NCBI RefSeq assembly: GCF_000761245.1
Contig: NZ_AWOR01000068.1
Coordinates: 186,001 to 250,000, forward strand
From: Comamonas testosteroni
Lineage (GTDB): Bacteria > Pseudomonadota > Gammaproteobacteria > Burkholderiales > Burkholderiaceae_C
Length of the DNA stretch: 64,000 nucleotides
Reading direction: 5' to 3'
A program made the translations under genes and the position numbers. The notes beneath the pieces are model-generated. The model was not told the DNA's origin. It saw only the letters and a program-made list of their open reading frames with translations, and made no database searches. This document shows, one piece after another, positions 35,196 through 43,912 of this stretch (within the stretch, counting starts at the first letter, position 1; every line of letters starts with the position of its first letter).

Positions 35196-36188
35196 TTATT
35201 CCGCCTGGATGTTGGCCGACTTCACGATCTGGGCATAGCCGGCTTTTTCCTTCTTCAGGAACTGGACGAAGCTGGCCTGGGTGCCGGAGCCGGGCGTGGC
35301 GCCGCCGTCTTCCAGGCGCTTGCGCACATCGGGCATCTTGAGCACGGCATCGAGCTCGGTGGCCAGGCGCGTGACCACGGCCTGAGGTGTCTTGGCGGGC
35401 ACGAACAGACCCGTCCAGGTGTTGAGGTCAAAGCCCTTGAGTTCGGCCGTCTCGCCAAAGGTGGGCACGTTGTGGATCGCATCGATGCGCTTGGCCGATG
35501 TCACGCCCAGACCTTCGAGCTTTTTTTGCTGGATCATGGGCACGGCGCTCACGGTGGTGAGCATGCCCACATCGACCTGAGCGCCCATCACGTCGCTGGT
35601 GATCTGGGCACCGCCGCGGTAGGGCACATGCACCAGCTTGATCTTGGCGCGCTCCTGCAGCATTTCCATGGCTAGATGCAGCATGGTGCCCACGCCCGAA
35701 GTGGCGTAGGTCAGCGATCCGGGCTTGGAACGCGCCAGTGCAATCAGCTCGTTCAGATTGTGTGCCGGCAGGCCGGGGCGGGCCACGGCGACCACGGGGG
35801 CGATGGTGGTCAGCCCCACGGGTGTCAGATCCTTTTCGGCGTCGTACTTGACGGCGGAATTCACCAGCTGGGCAATGCTGATGGGGCCGTCAAAGCCCAT
35901 GAGCAGGGTGTAGCCGTCGGCCGGTGCCTTGACGGCCTTGCTCACCCCGAGCACGCCGCCCGCGCCGGGCACGTTGTCCACCACGATGGACTGGTGCAGG
36001 CGCTCGCCCAGCTTCTGGCCGATCAGGCGTGCCGTGGTGTCCACATTGCCACCGGCGCTGAACGGCACGATCAACGTAATGGGCTTGGTGGCGGGCCAGG
36101 CATCGGCGGCGGCAAAAACGGGAGAGGAAAAACCGGCCGCAGCCATCAGGGCGGCGGTCGCGACAAGAGAGCGGCGTGGTATGGACAT
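35196..36188 (-). CDS. Bug-family solute-binding protein of the M20 operon
   Basis: A 330-residue periplasmic TctC/Bug protein. The start at 36188 gives a signal peptide ending SSPVFAAADA; an earlier ATG at 36215 is in frame. Core blocks are KPITLIVPFSAGGNVDTTAR, VPGAGGVLGVSKAVKA and DGYTLLMG. It is the first gene of the operon with the M20 hydrolase and PRTase, 192 bases after a LysR gene on the same strand. The ligand is probably the amide cleaved by the hydrolase. Confidence 0.88.
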   Translation of the reverse strand: MSIPRRSLVATAALMAAAGFSSPVFAAADAWPATKPITLIVPFSAGGNVDTTARLIGQKLGERLHQSIVVDNVPGAGGVLGVSKAVKAPADGYTLLMGFDGPISIAQLVNSAVKYDAEKDLTPVGLTTIAPVVAVARPGLPAHNLNELIALARSKPGSLTYATSGVGTMLHLAMEMLQERAKIKLVHVPYRGGAQITSDVMGAQVDVGMLTTVSAVPMIQQKKLEGLGVTSAKRIDAIHNVPTFGETAELKGFDLNTWTGLFVPAKTPQAVVTRLATELDAVLKMPDVRKRLEDGGATPGSGTQASFVQFLKKEKAGYAQIVKSANIQAE

Positions 36189-36380
36189 GTACAGGCAGCA
36201 GTAGGTAACAGGCACCTTGTCGCAGCATGCGGACGGCGGAGTGCCCGTGCAGGCCGGCGGGTCAAGACAGCTTGCCGACCGGGGAGATGGGCGAAATTAT
36301 CGGCTCGCTTCTCGCGAAATCTCATAAATAAAACTACTTAGCAATCGATGCTTACCCCTGAAAACCTCTGATCCACGGCC

Positions 36381-37346
36381 TCAAAGCACTGCCTGTCGGG
36401 CCATCAATGCGCCAGCGGTCTCGGCTACCAGGGCCGCCACCGCCTTGCCTGCCAGAGTGAAAGGACGCTGACTGCTGGTAGCCAGCACCACATGCTGACC
36501 AAACACCCGCTCCGCCAGCGGAATGGCTGCGAGGCTGCCACAGGCCAGCTCCTCGCTGACGGCATGGCGCGGCAGCAGCGTGGCGCAGTCGTGCCGAGCG
36601 AGCATGCTCTTGAGGATCACCGAGGAGCTACCCTCCAGGATCACGTTCATGCGCAGCCCCTGCCGGCCTGTCTGCTCATCGAGCAGGTTGCGGATGGCGT
36701 TGGGAGGCACCGGCAACACCAGCGGCAGGCGCTCGAGCGTCTGCAGGGCCATGCTGACCGGCAGGGCCGTATCCGCCGGTGCCAGCATGCGCTGCAGCAC
36801 ACTCTGGCGCCCCACCACGCAGATCTGCGCATCGGCCAGCTTGCGGTAGCTGTTGCTGCCCCTGGCACGGTAGCGGTTCAGGATCGCCATGTCGATGCGG
36901 CCCTGGCTCAGCGCCACCTCCATGTCTCCGCTATAGCCCTCTATGACGCGCAGCCGGATCTCGGGGAAGCGCTGCGCCACCTCGCCATACAGCGCCGCTG
37001 CCACGAAGCCGGCCACACCCGGCACCAGACCCAGCGTAACCAGGCCGCTGGGCACACCGGTCAGCTCCTTGCCCAGGCGCACCAGCGCCTCGGCCTCGGA
37101 CAGCAAAGCCGAAACGCGCGGCAGCATCTGCTCGGCCAGTGCCGTGGGCTTGACGCCGCGTCCCGTGCGGTAGAAGAGCGCGCCGCCCAGCGCGCGCTCC
37201 AGTTCAGCGATCTGCCGACTCACGGCCGACTGCGCCAGTCCACGCTCGACGGCCGCTCGTGTCAGGCTGCCGCCCTGGATCACGGCGGCCAGCGTCCTCA
37301 GCGACTTCAGTGTCAGCAACTCCAGAGCTTCGGTGGCGTGGGTCAT
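36381..37346 (-). CDS. LysR-type transcriptional regulator
   Basis: A 321-residue LTTR: the N-terminal winged HTH reads GSLTRAAVERGLAQSAVSRQIAELERALGG, followed by an effector domain with LVTLGLVPGVAGFVAAALYGEV. It is divergent from the CoA-transferase operon with a 104-base gap, the usual arrangement for control of that operon; it is also upstream of the Bug-M20-PRTase operon on its own strand, so could control both. The gap contains the palindromes ATGCAT and GATATC, possible parts of its site. Confidence 0.9.
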   Translation of the reverse strand: MTHATEALELLTLKSLRTLAAVIQGGSLTRAAVERGLAQSAVSRQIAELERALGGALFYRTGRGVKPTALAEQMLPRVSALLSEAEALVRLGKELTGVPSGLVTLGLVPGVAGFVAAALYGEVAQRFPEIRLRVIEGYSGDMEVALSQGRIDMAILNRYRARGSNSYRKLADAQICVVGRQSVLQRMLAPADTALPVSMALQTLERLPLVLPVPPNAIRNLLDEQTGRQGLRMNVILEGSSSVILKSMLARHDCATLLPRHAVSEELACGSLAAIPLAERVFGQHVVLATSSQRPFTLAGKAVAALVAETAGALMARQAVL

Positions 37347-37450
37347 GGCAACTTATGCATCCATCTGAAAGCGAGATATCTGATTCTCATATTTCTGGTT
37401 GGCTCGCGGCTAGCGGTTTCCTACATTGACCTTCAGGAGACATGCACACC

Positions 37451-38647
37451 ATGAACGGACCTCTCACCGGACTGCGCGTCCTGGACATCGCCACCATCAT
37501 TGCCGCACCCTCGGCTGCGGCCCTCCTGGCCGACTACGGCGCCAGCGTCGTCAAGGCTGAGCTGCCCGGCGCAGGCGACGGTATGCGCGACTTTCCACCA
37601 CACAAGGACGGCAAGCCTCTGTGGTGGAAAGTGACCAACCGCGGCAAACGCTTGGTCACCCTCGACCTGCGCAAGGCCGAGGGCGCCGCACTGCTGCTGC
37701 GCATGCTGCCTCAGTTCGATGTGCTGATCGAGAACTTCCGCCCCGGCACGCTGGACCGCTGGGGCCTGACCAAAGAGGCCTTGTGGCAGGCCCAGCCCAG
37801 CCTCGTGATACTGCGCACCACGGGCTTCGGCCAGAGCGGCCCCTACCGCGACCGGCCGGGCTTTGCACGCGTGTTCGAAGCCATGGGCGGCCTGACCTAC
37901 ATCAGCGGCGACGCCCAGGGAGCGCCCATGCACTCCGGCTATCCACTGGCCGACAACGTCGGCGGACTGTTCGGCGCGGTAGGCGTGCTGGCTGCGCTGT
38001 GGCGCCGCGCCTGCCACCCGCAGGCCCCGGGCGAGGAAATCGACCTGTCGCTCACCGAGGCCACGCTCAAGCTGCTCGAGTTCCTGCCCATCCAGCACGA
38101 GCAGCTAGGCACCGTGTATCAGCGCTCGGGCAATGCCAATCAGTACTCTGCACCGGCCGCGGTCTACCGCACTGCCGACGGGCAATGGGTATCGCTGTCG
38201 GGCAGCACCAATGCCATGTTTGCCAACAACTGCCGCGCCATAGGCCGGCCTGAGCTGATAGACGAGCCATGCTTCGCCAGCAACCGCGACCGTGTGCGGC
38301 ATGCCCAGGAGTTGAACGGCATCTTCGCAGCCTGGTGCGCAGCACATCCGCTGGCGACGGTGCTGGCCGCCTTCGAAGCGGCGCAGGGCACCATCGCCCC
38401 TGTCTACGGCATCGACCAGATCGAGGCCGATCCGCACATGCGCGCTCGCCAGGCTCTTTGCGACGTGCCCGACCGGGACTTCGGCAGCGTGCGCATGGCA
38501 AATGTCGTTCCGCGCTTTGTCCGATCGCCCGGCAGCATCCGCCACGCCGGCGGTGCACTGGGGCAGGACAACGAAGCGTTCTACCAGGGCGAGCTGGGAT
38601 TGCCGGCCGCCGAACTGGCCAGCCTGCGCGAGGCTGGCGTCATCTGA
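37451..38647 (+). CDS. CoA transferase family III (CaiB/BaiF)
   Basis: Transfers CoA between acyl-CoA and a free carboxylic acid. About 398 residues with the family opening LTGLRVLDIATIIAAPSAAALLADYGASVVKAELPG and the catalytic Asp expected around residue 165-170. ATG 37451 has AGGAGA at 37435-37440; ATG 37442 is too close to it. It heads an operon with an acyl-CoA dehydrogenase, a nitronate-monooxygenase-like flavoprotein and a Bug protein. Together this suggests activation and oxidation of an imported carboxylic acid. Confidence 0.88.
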   Translation: MNGPLTGLRVLDIATIIAAPSAAALLADYGASVVKAELPGAGDGMRDFPPHKDGKPLWWKVTNRGKRLVTLDLRKAEGAALLLRMLPQFDVLIENFRPGTLDRWGLTKEALWQAQPSLVILRTTGFGQSGPYRDRPGFARVFEAMGGLTYISGDAQGAPMHSGYPLADNVGGLFGAVGVLAALWRRACHPQAPGEEIDLSLTEATLKLLEFLPIQHEQLGTVYQRSGNANQYSAPAAVYRTADGQWVSLSGSTNAMFANNCRAIGRPELIDEPCFASNRDRVRHAQELNGIFAAWCAAHPLATVLAAFEAAQGTIAPVYGIDQIEADPHMRARQALCDVPDRDFGSVRMANVVPRFVRSPGSIRHAGGALGQDNEAFYQGELGLPAAELASLREAGVI

Positions 38648-38673
38648 GGCAAATCTGAGGCAAAGGAGACCCC

Positions 38674-39900
38674 ATGTTGATTCCCGAATCCCATCACCCG
38701 CTCGTGCACCTGTCGCCCGATGAAACCGCACTGCTTGAGCGCGTGAAAACGCTGGTGGCCGAGCGCATCGGTCCGGACGCCGACCGCGTGGCGCAGCAGG
38801 ACGTCTTCGCCTGGGACACCTTCCGGCTGTTGTGTCGCGAAGGCATCGTCGCCACCGCATTCCCGCGCGTTCACGGCGGCAGCGAGGCGTCGATGATGCT
38901 GCGCGTGCGCATCATCGAGGAAGTAGCGTCTGTGTGTTCGACGGCCGCTTCGCTGGTCACAGGCACCGACCTGTCCTCGCGCCCCATCGTGGCCGGCGGC
39001 AGCCAGGCGCTGCGCAGCGCGCTGATCCCCGACCTGGCCAGCGGCGCGCGACAGTCGGCCTTTGCACTGACCGAGCCCGGCGCAGGCAGCGACGTGGCAC
39101 GGCTGGGGGCGCACTATGCGCCGGCGCCGCAGGGCGGCTGGACGCTCAATGGCCAGAAGAAATTCATCACGCGCGCCAACGTAGCCGACATGTTCGTGGT
39201 GGTGGCGCGCCAGGCCGACGGACCCGGCGGCGGCCGCGGACTGAGCGCCTTCGTCGTTCCGCGCGACACGCCCGGCATCACGGTATCGCCGGTGATTCCC
39301 AAGCTGGGCTGGTACGGCGTGCCGATCGCGCTGGTCAGCTTCGACGACGTGCACATCGCGCCGGAGCATCTGCTCGGCAAGGAAGGCGAAGGCATGGCGC
39401 TGGCACAGGACACATTGCTGCGCGCACGCATCGGCCACGCTGCGATCGCGCTGGGTCGCGCCGCAGGCGCGCTGCAGATTGCCGCCCAGTACGCCAACCA
39501 GCGCCATGTCTTCGGGCAGCCGGTGGGTGCGCACCAGGGCATCCAGTGGATGGTGGCCGAGATGGCGGCCCAGATCGAGGCCGCACGCTGTCTGGTCTAC
39601 AGCACCGCGCAGCGCTACGACGCAGGCGATGCCGACGTGGCCATCCATGCATCGATCGCCAAGCTGCATGCCACCGACCTGTGCATGCGCATCGTGGTCG
39701 ACTGCCTGCAACTGCTGGGTGGCAACGGCTACCTCAAGGCCTTCCCGCTGGAGCGCTTCCTGCGCGACGCCAAGATGAACCAGATCGGCGAAGGTACCAG
39801 CGAGATTCACAAGACGCTGATCGGCCGCCATGTGCTGCGCCGCGCCGCAGCGCTGCCGCAGCACCCATGCCTGGACATGGAGCCGGAGCTGTGGACATGA
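38674..39900 (+). CDS. acyl-CoA dehydrogenase
   Basis: A 408-residue FAD-dependent alpha,beta-dehydrogenase of acyl-CoA thioesters. Signature blocks: AFALTEPGAGSDVARL, KKFITRANVADMF, RAAGALQIAAQYANQRHVFGQP, QLLGGNGYLKAFPLERFLRDAK and GEGTSEIHKTLIGR. The catalytic Glu would be in the segment before GTSEIHK. The stop overlaps the next start (ATGA), showing translational coupling. Substrate chain type is unknown; the CoA transferase before it likely makes its substrate. Confidence 0.92.
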   Translation: MLIPESHHPLVHLSPDETALLERVKTLVAERIGPDADRVAQQDVFAWDTFRLLCREGIVATAFPRVHGGSEASMMLRVRIIEEVASVCSTAASLVTGTDLSSRPIVAGGSQALRSALIPDLASGARQSAFALTEPGAGSDVARLGAHYAPAPQGGWTLNGQKKFITRANVADMFVVVARQADGPGGGRGLSAFVVPRDTPGITVSPVIPKLGWYGVPIALVSFDDVHIAPEHLLGKEGEGMALAQDTLLRARIGHAAIALGRAAGALQIAAQYANQRHVFGQPVGAHQGIQWMVAEMAAQIEAARCLVYSTAQRYDAGDADVAIHASIAKLHATDLCMRIVVDCLQLLGGNGYLKAFPLERFLRDAKMNQIGEGTSEIHKTLIGRHVLRRAAALPQHPCLDMEPELWT

Positions 39901-40991
39901 GCAATGCACTGACCAACGACCTCTGCCGCCGACTGGGCATACGCCTGCCCATCTTTGGTCTGGCCCACCGCATCGAAGTGGCCGCCGCGATCTCACAGGC
40001 CGGCGGACTGGGCGTCTATGCCGCCGCGCGTGACGGCCCGCATGAGCTGCAGAAGAAGCTGCGCCAGCTGCGCGAACTGTGCCCCGAACACCCGGTGGGC
40101 GTGGACTTGCTGCTGCCCACCGGCCTGCCCGAACACGACGACCGCGTAGCCGTGGCTGCCGCGCTGCCGCAGGGGCACAGGGATTTCGTGCAGGGCCTGT
40201 TCAAGCAATACGACGTGCCGCCGGCCACCGAAGGCAACTTCTTCTCGCAGTACGTGCGCTCGCAGAGCCTGTTCGAGGAGCAGGTGGACGCCATTGCGGG
40301 CAGCGATATCGAGGTCTTTGCCGCCGGCGTCGGCACGCCGGTGGAGGCGCTGGCACGCATCAAGGCGCGCGGCCTGCACACCATCGCCCTGGTCGGCAGC
40401 GTGCGCCATGCTCAGAAGGCGATCGCAGCCGGGGCCGACATCCTGGTGGCCCAGGGCTATGACGCGGGCGGCCACACAGGGCCCATCGGCACCTTCACGC
40501 TGGTGCCGCAGATAGTGGCTGCAGCCGAGGGCCGGCCCGTCATCGCGGCAGGCGGCATCGGCACCGGGGCGCAGGTGGCGGCCTCGCTGGCCTTGGGCGC
40601 GCAGGGTGCCTGGCTGGGCACGCTATGGCTGGGCACGCGCGAGCACGAGATGCCGCAGGCGCTGGCAAAGAAGCTGATCGCGGCCGACAGCGAAGACACG
40701 GTGATCACGCGCGCCCACAGCGGCAAGCCCTGCCGCGTGCTGCGCAGCGCGTTCAGCGACGCCTGGGCACAGCCCGGCGCACCCGAGCCACTGTCCATGC
40801 CCTACCAGCAGGCTCTCACCGGCGATCTGCTGGCAGCGGTGGAACAGCACCAGATCGGGCCGCTGATGTACGAGGCCGCGGGGCAGAGCGTGCACTGGCT
40901 GCGCGGAATCGAACCCGTGGCCGCCGTGATGGACCGCCTGGAGGCCGAGACACGCCAGGCCCTGCAATCAATGGCGGGTTACATCGCCTAG
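39897..40991 (+). CDS. nitronate monooxygenase-like FMN enzyme
   Basis: A 364-residue TIM-barrel FMN protein of the 2-nitropropane dioxygenase/enoyl-reductase superfamily: AAAISQAGGLGVYAAARDG, the FMN-phosphate region AAGGIGTGAQVAASLALGAQGAWLGT and AQGYDAGGHTG. The AQGxDAGGHxG form is typical of NMO class proteins. In an acyl-CoA operon a true nitronate substrate is doubtful; it might act on an enoyl intermediate. Start ATG at 39897 overlaps the acyl-CoA dehydrogenase stop by four bases. Confidence 0.85.
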   Translation: MSNALTNDLCRRLGIRLPIFGLAHRIEVAAAISQAGGLGVYAAARDGPHELQKKLRQLRELCPEHPVGVDLLLPTGLPEHDDRVAVAAALPQGHRDFVQGLFKQYDVPPATEGNFFSQYVRSQSLFEEQVDAIAGSDIEVFAAGVGTPVEALARIKARGLHTIALVGSVRHAQKAIAAGADILVAQGYDAGGHTGPIGTFTLVPQIVAAAEGRPVIAAGGIGTGAQVAASLALGAQGAWLGTLWLGTREHEMPQALAKKLIAADSEDTVITRAHSGKPCRVLRSAFSDAWAQPGAPEPLSMPYQQALTGDLLAAVEQHQIGPLMYEAAGQSVHWLRGIEPVAAVMDRLEAETRQALQSMAGYIA

Positions 40992-41007
40992 AACCGGAGA
41001 TACAAGC

Positions 41008-41985
41008 ATGAACCGTCGGCAATTCCACCTTCGTCTGCTGCTGGCCGGCCTGGTGCCCGGCATGGCCCGCGCAGGCACCGCGCCGAGCCCGGACGGCTAC
41101 CCCGATCGACCCATCCGCATCGTGGTGCCCTATCCCGCAGGCGGCGTCGTCGACGTGGTGCTGCGCGCCGTCTGCGACCCGCTTTCCGACGCGCTGCCGC
41201 AACGCATCGTGATCGAGAACCGTCCCGGTGCCGATGGCCGCATCGGCCTGGATGCGGTGGCCAGGGCCCCGGCCGACGGCTACACACTGCTGGGCGTAGC
41301 GCCGATCCTCGCGGTGGGCGAGCACCTGATGCCCGAGATGAAGGCGCGCAGCAGGGACTTCGTGGGGGTGTGCGGCTTGGCCGCGCCGCCGACGGTGTTC
41401 GTGGTGCACGACACGGTGCCCGCCAGGACGCTGAAGGAGTTCGTCGCACTGGCTGCCGCCAGACCGGGCGAGTTCAACGCAGCCAACCCCGGCACCGGCA
41501 GCTCCATCCACCTGGCGCAGGAACTGTTCTTCGAGCGCACCGGCATCCGCTTGACCAACGTGAGCTACAAGGGCCAGCCACCGGCGCTGCTGGACCTGGG
41601 CTCCGGCCTGCTGCAGTTCGCGCTAATCTCGCAGAGCCTGGTGCTGCCGCTGATCCAGTCCGGCAAGGTACGGGCTCTGGCTGTCAACGCCGCAGGGCGC
41701 ACGCGCTCGCTGCCCGAGGTACCCACCATCGCACAGGCCGGCTACCCCGATATCCTGGTGCAGTCCTGGTACGGCATTGCCGCACCGGCGAAGACGCCCG
41801 TGCCGGTGGTCGAGTGGCTGAGCCAGCAATTCCAGCGCGCGCTGGCGATGCCTGAAGTGCGCGCGCGGCTGACAGCCACCGATGCGGAAATCCTGGCGCT
41901 GGATGCGGCACGCTTCACCGAGCTTATCGCCGTGGAGAACAGGCGCTGGGGTGCGTTAATCCACAAGCGCGGCATACGGTTGTGA
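41008..41985 (+). CDS. Bug-family solute-binding protein of the CoA-transferase operon
   Basis: A 325-residue TctC/Bug protein with a twin-Arg-free signal peptide ending GMARAGT, YPDRPIRIVVPYPAGGVVDVVLR, and PADGYTLLGV. It is the last gene of the LysR-controlled operon, 16 bases after the flavoprotein gene. It probably captures the carboxylic acid handled by the CoA transferase and dehydrogenase. No TctAB permease is present in the window. Confidence 0.88.
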   Translation: MNRRQFHLRLLLAGLVPGMARAGTAPSPDGYPDRPIRIVVPYPAGGVVDVVLRAVCDPLSDALPQRIVIENRPGADGRIGLDAVARAPADGYTLLGVAPILAVGEHLMPEMKARSRDFVGVCGLAAPPTVFVVHDTVPARTLKEFVALAAARPGEFNAANPGTGSSIHLAQELFFERTGIRLTNVSYKGQPPALLDLGSGLLQFALISQSLVLPLIQSGKVRALAVNAAGRTRSLPEVPTIAQAGYPDILVQSWYGIAAPAKTPVPVVEWLSQQFQRALAMPEVRARLTATDAEILALDAARFTELIAVENRRWGALIHKRGIRL

Positions 41986-42053
41986 GAGCCTGCGCCAAGA
42001 GCCGCAACTAGGGAAGATGCGAGGCGTCGCACGCCGCGCCCTGCCCACAATCG

Positions 42054-43862
42054 ATGACCATGCTCTCCCCCAGCCAAGTCATCGTTCTGGCCACGCCGGT
42101 CTTTTTTGCATTGATTGCCGTGGAATGGGCCATCAGCCTCAGGCGCGGGCGCAATGCCTATGCGCTGGCCGATGCCATCAGCTCGCTGAACCTGGGCGTG
42201 CTGAGCCAGACCAGCGCCGTCTTCACCAAGCTGCTGACGCTGGGCATCTACACCGTCGTGGCCAGCCATGTGGCGCTGATCGAGGCCGATGCCTTCTGGC
42301 TCAGCCTGCCGGGCTGGCTGCTGGCCCTGCTGTTCTACGATCTGTGCTACTACTGGCTGCACCGCATGGGCCATGAAGTGGGCGTGCTCTGGGCCGCCCA
42401 TGCCGTGCACCACCAAAGCCAGGCCTACAACCTCTCCACCGCGCTGCGCCAGACCAGCTCCGGCGCGCTGCTGGGCTGGATCTTCTATCTGCCCATGGCC
42501 CTGGCCGGCGTGCCGCCACTGGTGTTTGCCGTGGTCGGGCTGATCGATCTGCTCTACCAGTTCTGGGTGCATACCGAGCAGGTCAAGAAGCTGGGTTGGT
42601 TCGACCGCTGGTTCTGCGCGCCCAGCAATCACCGCGTGCACCATGCCGTCAACGAGCGCTATCTGGACCGCAACTACGGCGGCATTCTCATCGTCTGGGA
42701 CCGGCTCTTCGGCACTTACAAGACCGAGGATGACGAGGAGCCCTGCGTCTACGGCACGCGCGGCCTGCTCAAGAGCTGGGACCCGCTGTGGGCCAACTTC
42801 AGCGTCTACCGCCAGCTGGCCCATGACAGCTGGCACGCACGCAGCTGGATGGACAAAGTCCGTGTCTGGTTCAAGCCGCCGGGCTGGCGCCCGGCCGATG
42901 TGGCGCAGCGCTTTCCCAAGCCCGCCTTCGATCTGGACGAGCACCGCATCATCTATTCGCCTCCCATGAGCGCTGCGCTGCGCTGGTTTGCCGGCCTGCA
43001 GTTTGCGGCGCTGGTTGCGGGCACTTCGGTCTTTCTCTGGCATGCCGATCAGTCGCCGCTGGCCACCAATCTGATCTGGTTCGGCGTGCTGCTCACCGGG
43101 CAATGGGCTCTGGGCGCAGCCATGCAGGGACGCATCAGCCTGTGGCTGGCGCTGATGCTGCAAAGCGGTGCACTGGCCACGGCCACAGCGGCGCTCGGTC
43201 TGCAGCCATGGCATTGGCTGTTCAAGCCTGCCACCATGGTTTTCGCTCTCGTATGCATAGCTTCTTGCGCAAGCCAGACCTTAAAAACAATACAAAACCT
43301 GCCTAAAAGTCATATCCATCTGCTGCTGGCAGCTATTGTTTTTTCCATGTTCGGCGATGTCTTCCTGATGCTGGACGGACAGCTGCCAACCAGTCTGTTC
43401 ATTCCCGGCCTGGTCAGCTTTTTATTGGCCCATGTCTGCTACGTTGCGCTGTTCAGGCTTGATGTGGCCTGGTTTGCCGACCGCAGCGCACTGCTGCTGG
43501 TGGCTGCGATCGGCGCCGCCATGTATGTCTTTCTCTGGACCCATGGCCTGCCCGCCGCCCTGCGTCTGCCCGTGGCCGCCTATGTCGGTGTCATCGCCCT
43601 GATGGCGGCCCAGGCCTGGGGACGCTATCGTCAACTGCGCAGCCGCGCCGCACTGCTGACCGCCCTGGGCGCCAGCTTTTTCATGCTCAGCGACTCCATC
43701 CTGGCCATCAACCGTTTTGTGCAGCCACTGCCCTGGTCGTCGGTGAGCGTGCTCGGCAGCTATTACGCCGCGCAGGCCCTGATCGTCTGGGGCTGTGTGC
43801 GCCAATGGGCCGAGCCTGCAACCCGCCAGGCCCCGGCACAATTGCAACTGAAAGCCACCTAG
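42054..43862 (+). CDS. fatty-acid-hydroxylase/YhhN fusion membrane protein (possible ether-lipid-cleaving enzyme)
   Basis: A 602-residue polytopic protein with two parts. Residues ~1-310 are a fatty acid hydroxylase/sterol desaturase domain with di-iron histidines HRMGH (103-107), HAVHH (116-120) and HRVHH (193-197), the group that includes alkylglycerol monooxygenase. Residues ~375-590 match YhhN/TMEM86, the lysoplasmalogenase family (FKPATM, FSMFGDVFLML, and a late FMLSDSILAIN). One would cleave alkyl ethers and the other vinyl ethers, so the fusion may degrade ether lipids. That function is inference. Codons ~401-427, between the first two YhhN helices, coincide with an 80-bp repeat element also found in intergenic DNA. 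Confidence 0.8.
   Translation: MTMLSPSQVIVLATPVFFALIAVEWAISLRRGRNAYALADAISSLNLGVLSQTSAVFTKLLTLGIYTVVASHVALIEADAFWLSLPGWLLALLFYDLCYYWLHRMGHEVGVLWAAHAVHHQSQAYNLSTALRQTSSGALLGWIFYLPMALAGVPPLVFAVVGLIDLLYQFWVHTEQVKKLGWFDRWFCAPSNHRVHHAVNERYLDRNYGGILIVWDRLFGTYKTEDDEEPCVYGTRGLLKSWDPLWANFSVYRQLAHDSWHARSWMDKVRVWFKPPGWRPADVAQRFPKPAFDLDEHRIIYSPPMSAALRWFAGLQFAALVAGTSVFLWHADQSPLATNLIWFGVLLTGQWALGAAMQGRISLWLALMLQSGALATATAALGLQPWHWLFKPATMVFALVCIASCASQTLKTIQNLPKSHIHLLLAAIVFSMFGDVFLMLDGQLPTSLFIPGLVSFLLAHVCYVALFRLDVAWFADRSALLLVAAIGAAMYVFLWTHGLPAALRLPVAAYVGVIALMAAQAWGRYRQLRSRAALLTALGASFFMLSDSILAINRFVQPLPWSSVSVLGSYYAAQALIVWGCVRQWAEPATRQAPAQLQLKAT
43256..43335 (+). repeat. 80-bp dispersed element inside the fusion gene
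   Basis: Shares the length and spacing of the intergenic copies: CATAGC at the left, TGCGC at positions 11-15, an A-rich block ending CA at 27-34, CCTAAA at 47-52, and GCTGGCAGCTA at the right, mirroring ATAGCT. It is AT-richer than the flanking codons and encodes roughly IASCASQTLKTIQNLPKS. It sits in the loop between the first two YhhN helices. Confidence 0.65.
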
Positions 43863-43864
43863 GG

Positions 43865-43894
43865 TTGACCCTGGGCCCGGTCTGGGCCGATAAT
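43865..43894 (+). promoter_or_regulatory. promoter of the magnesium locus
   Basis: TTGACC and GATAAT with an 18-bp spacer lie immediately after the fusion gene stop. It is the best sigma-70-like promoter seen in the gap and would start a long leader RNA of about 350 bases before the first small gene. Confidence 0.65.
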
Positions 43895-43912
43895 CGAGAG
43901 ATCGCAATTTCA

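Noticed and set aside
33894-35675. 593-codon frame opposite the M20 and Bug genes
   Set aside because: It spans two real genes on the other strand and has antisense-type composition.
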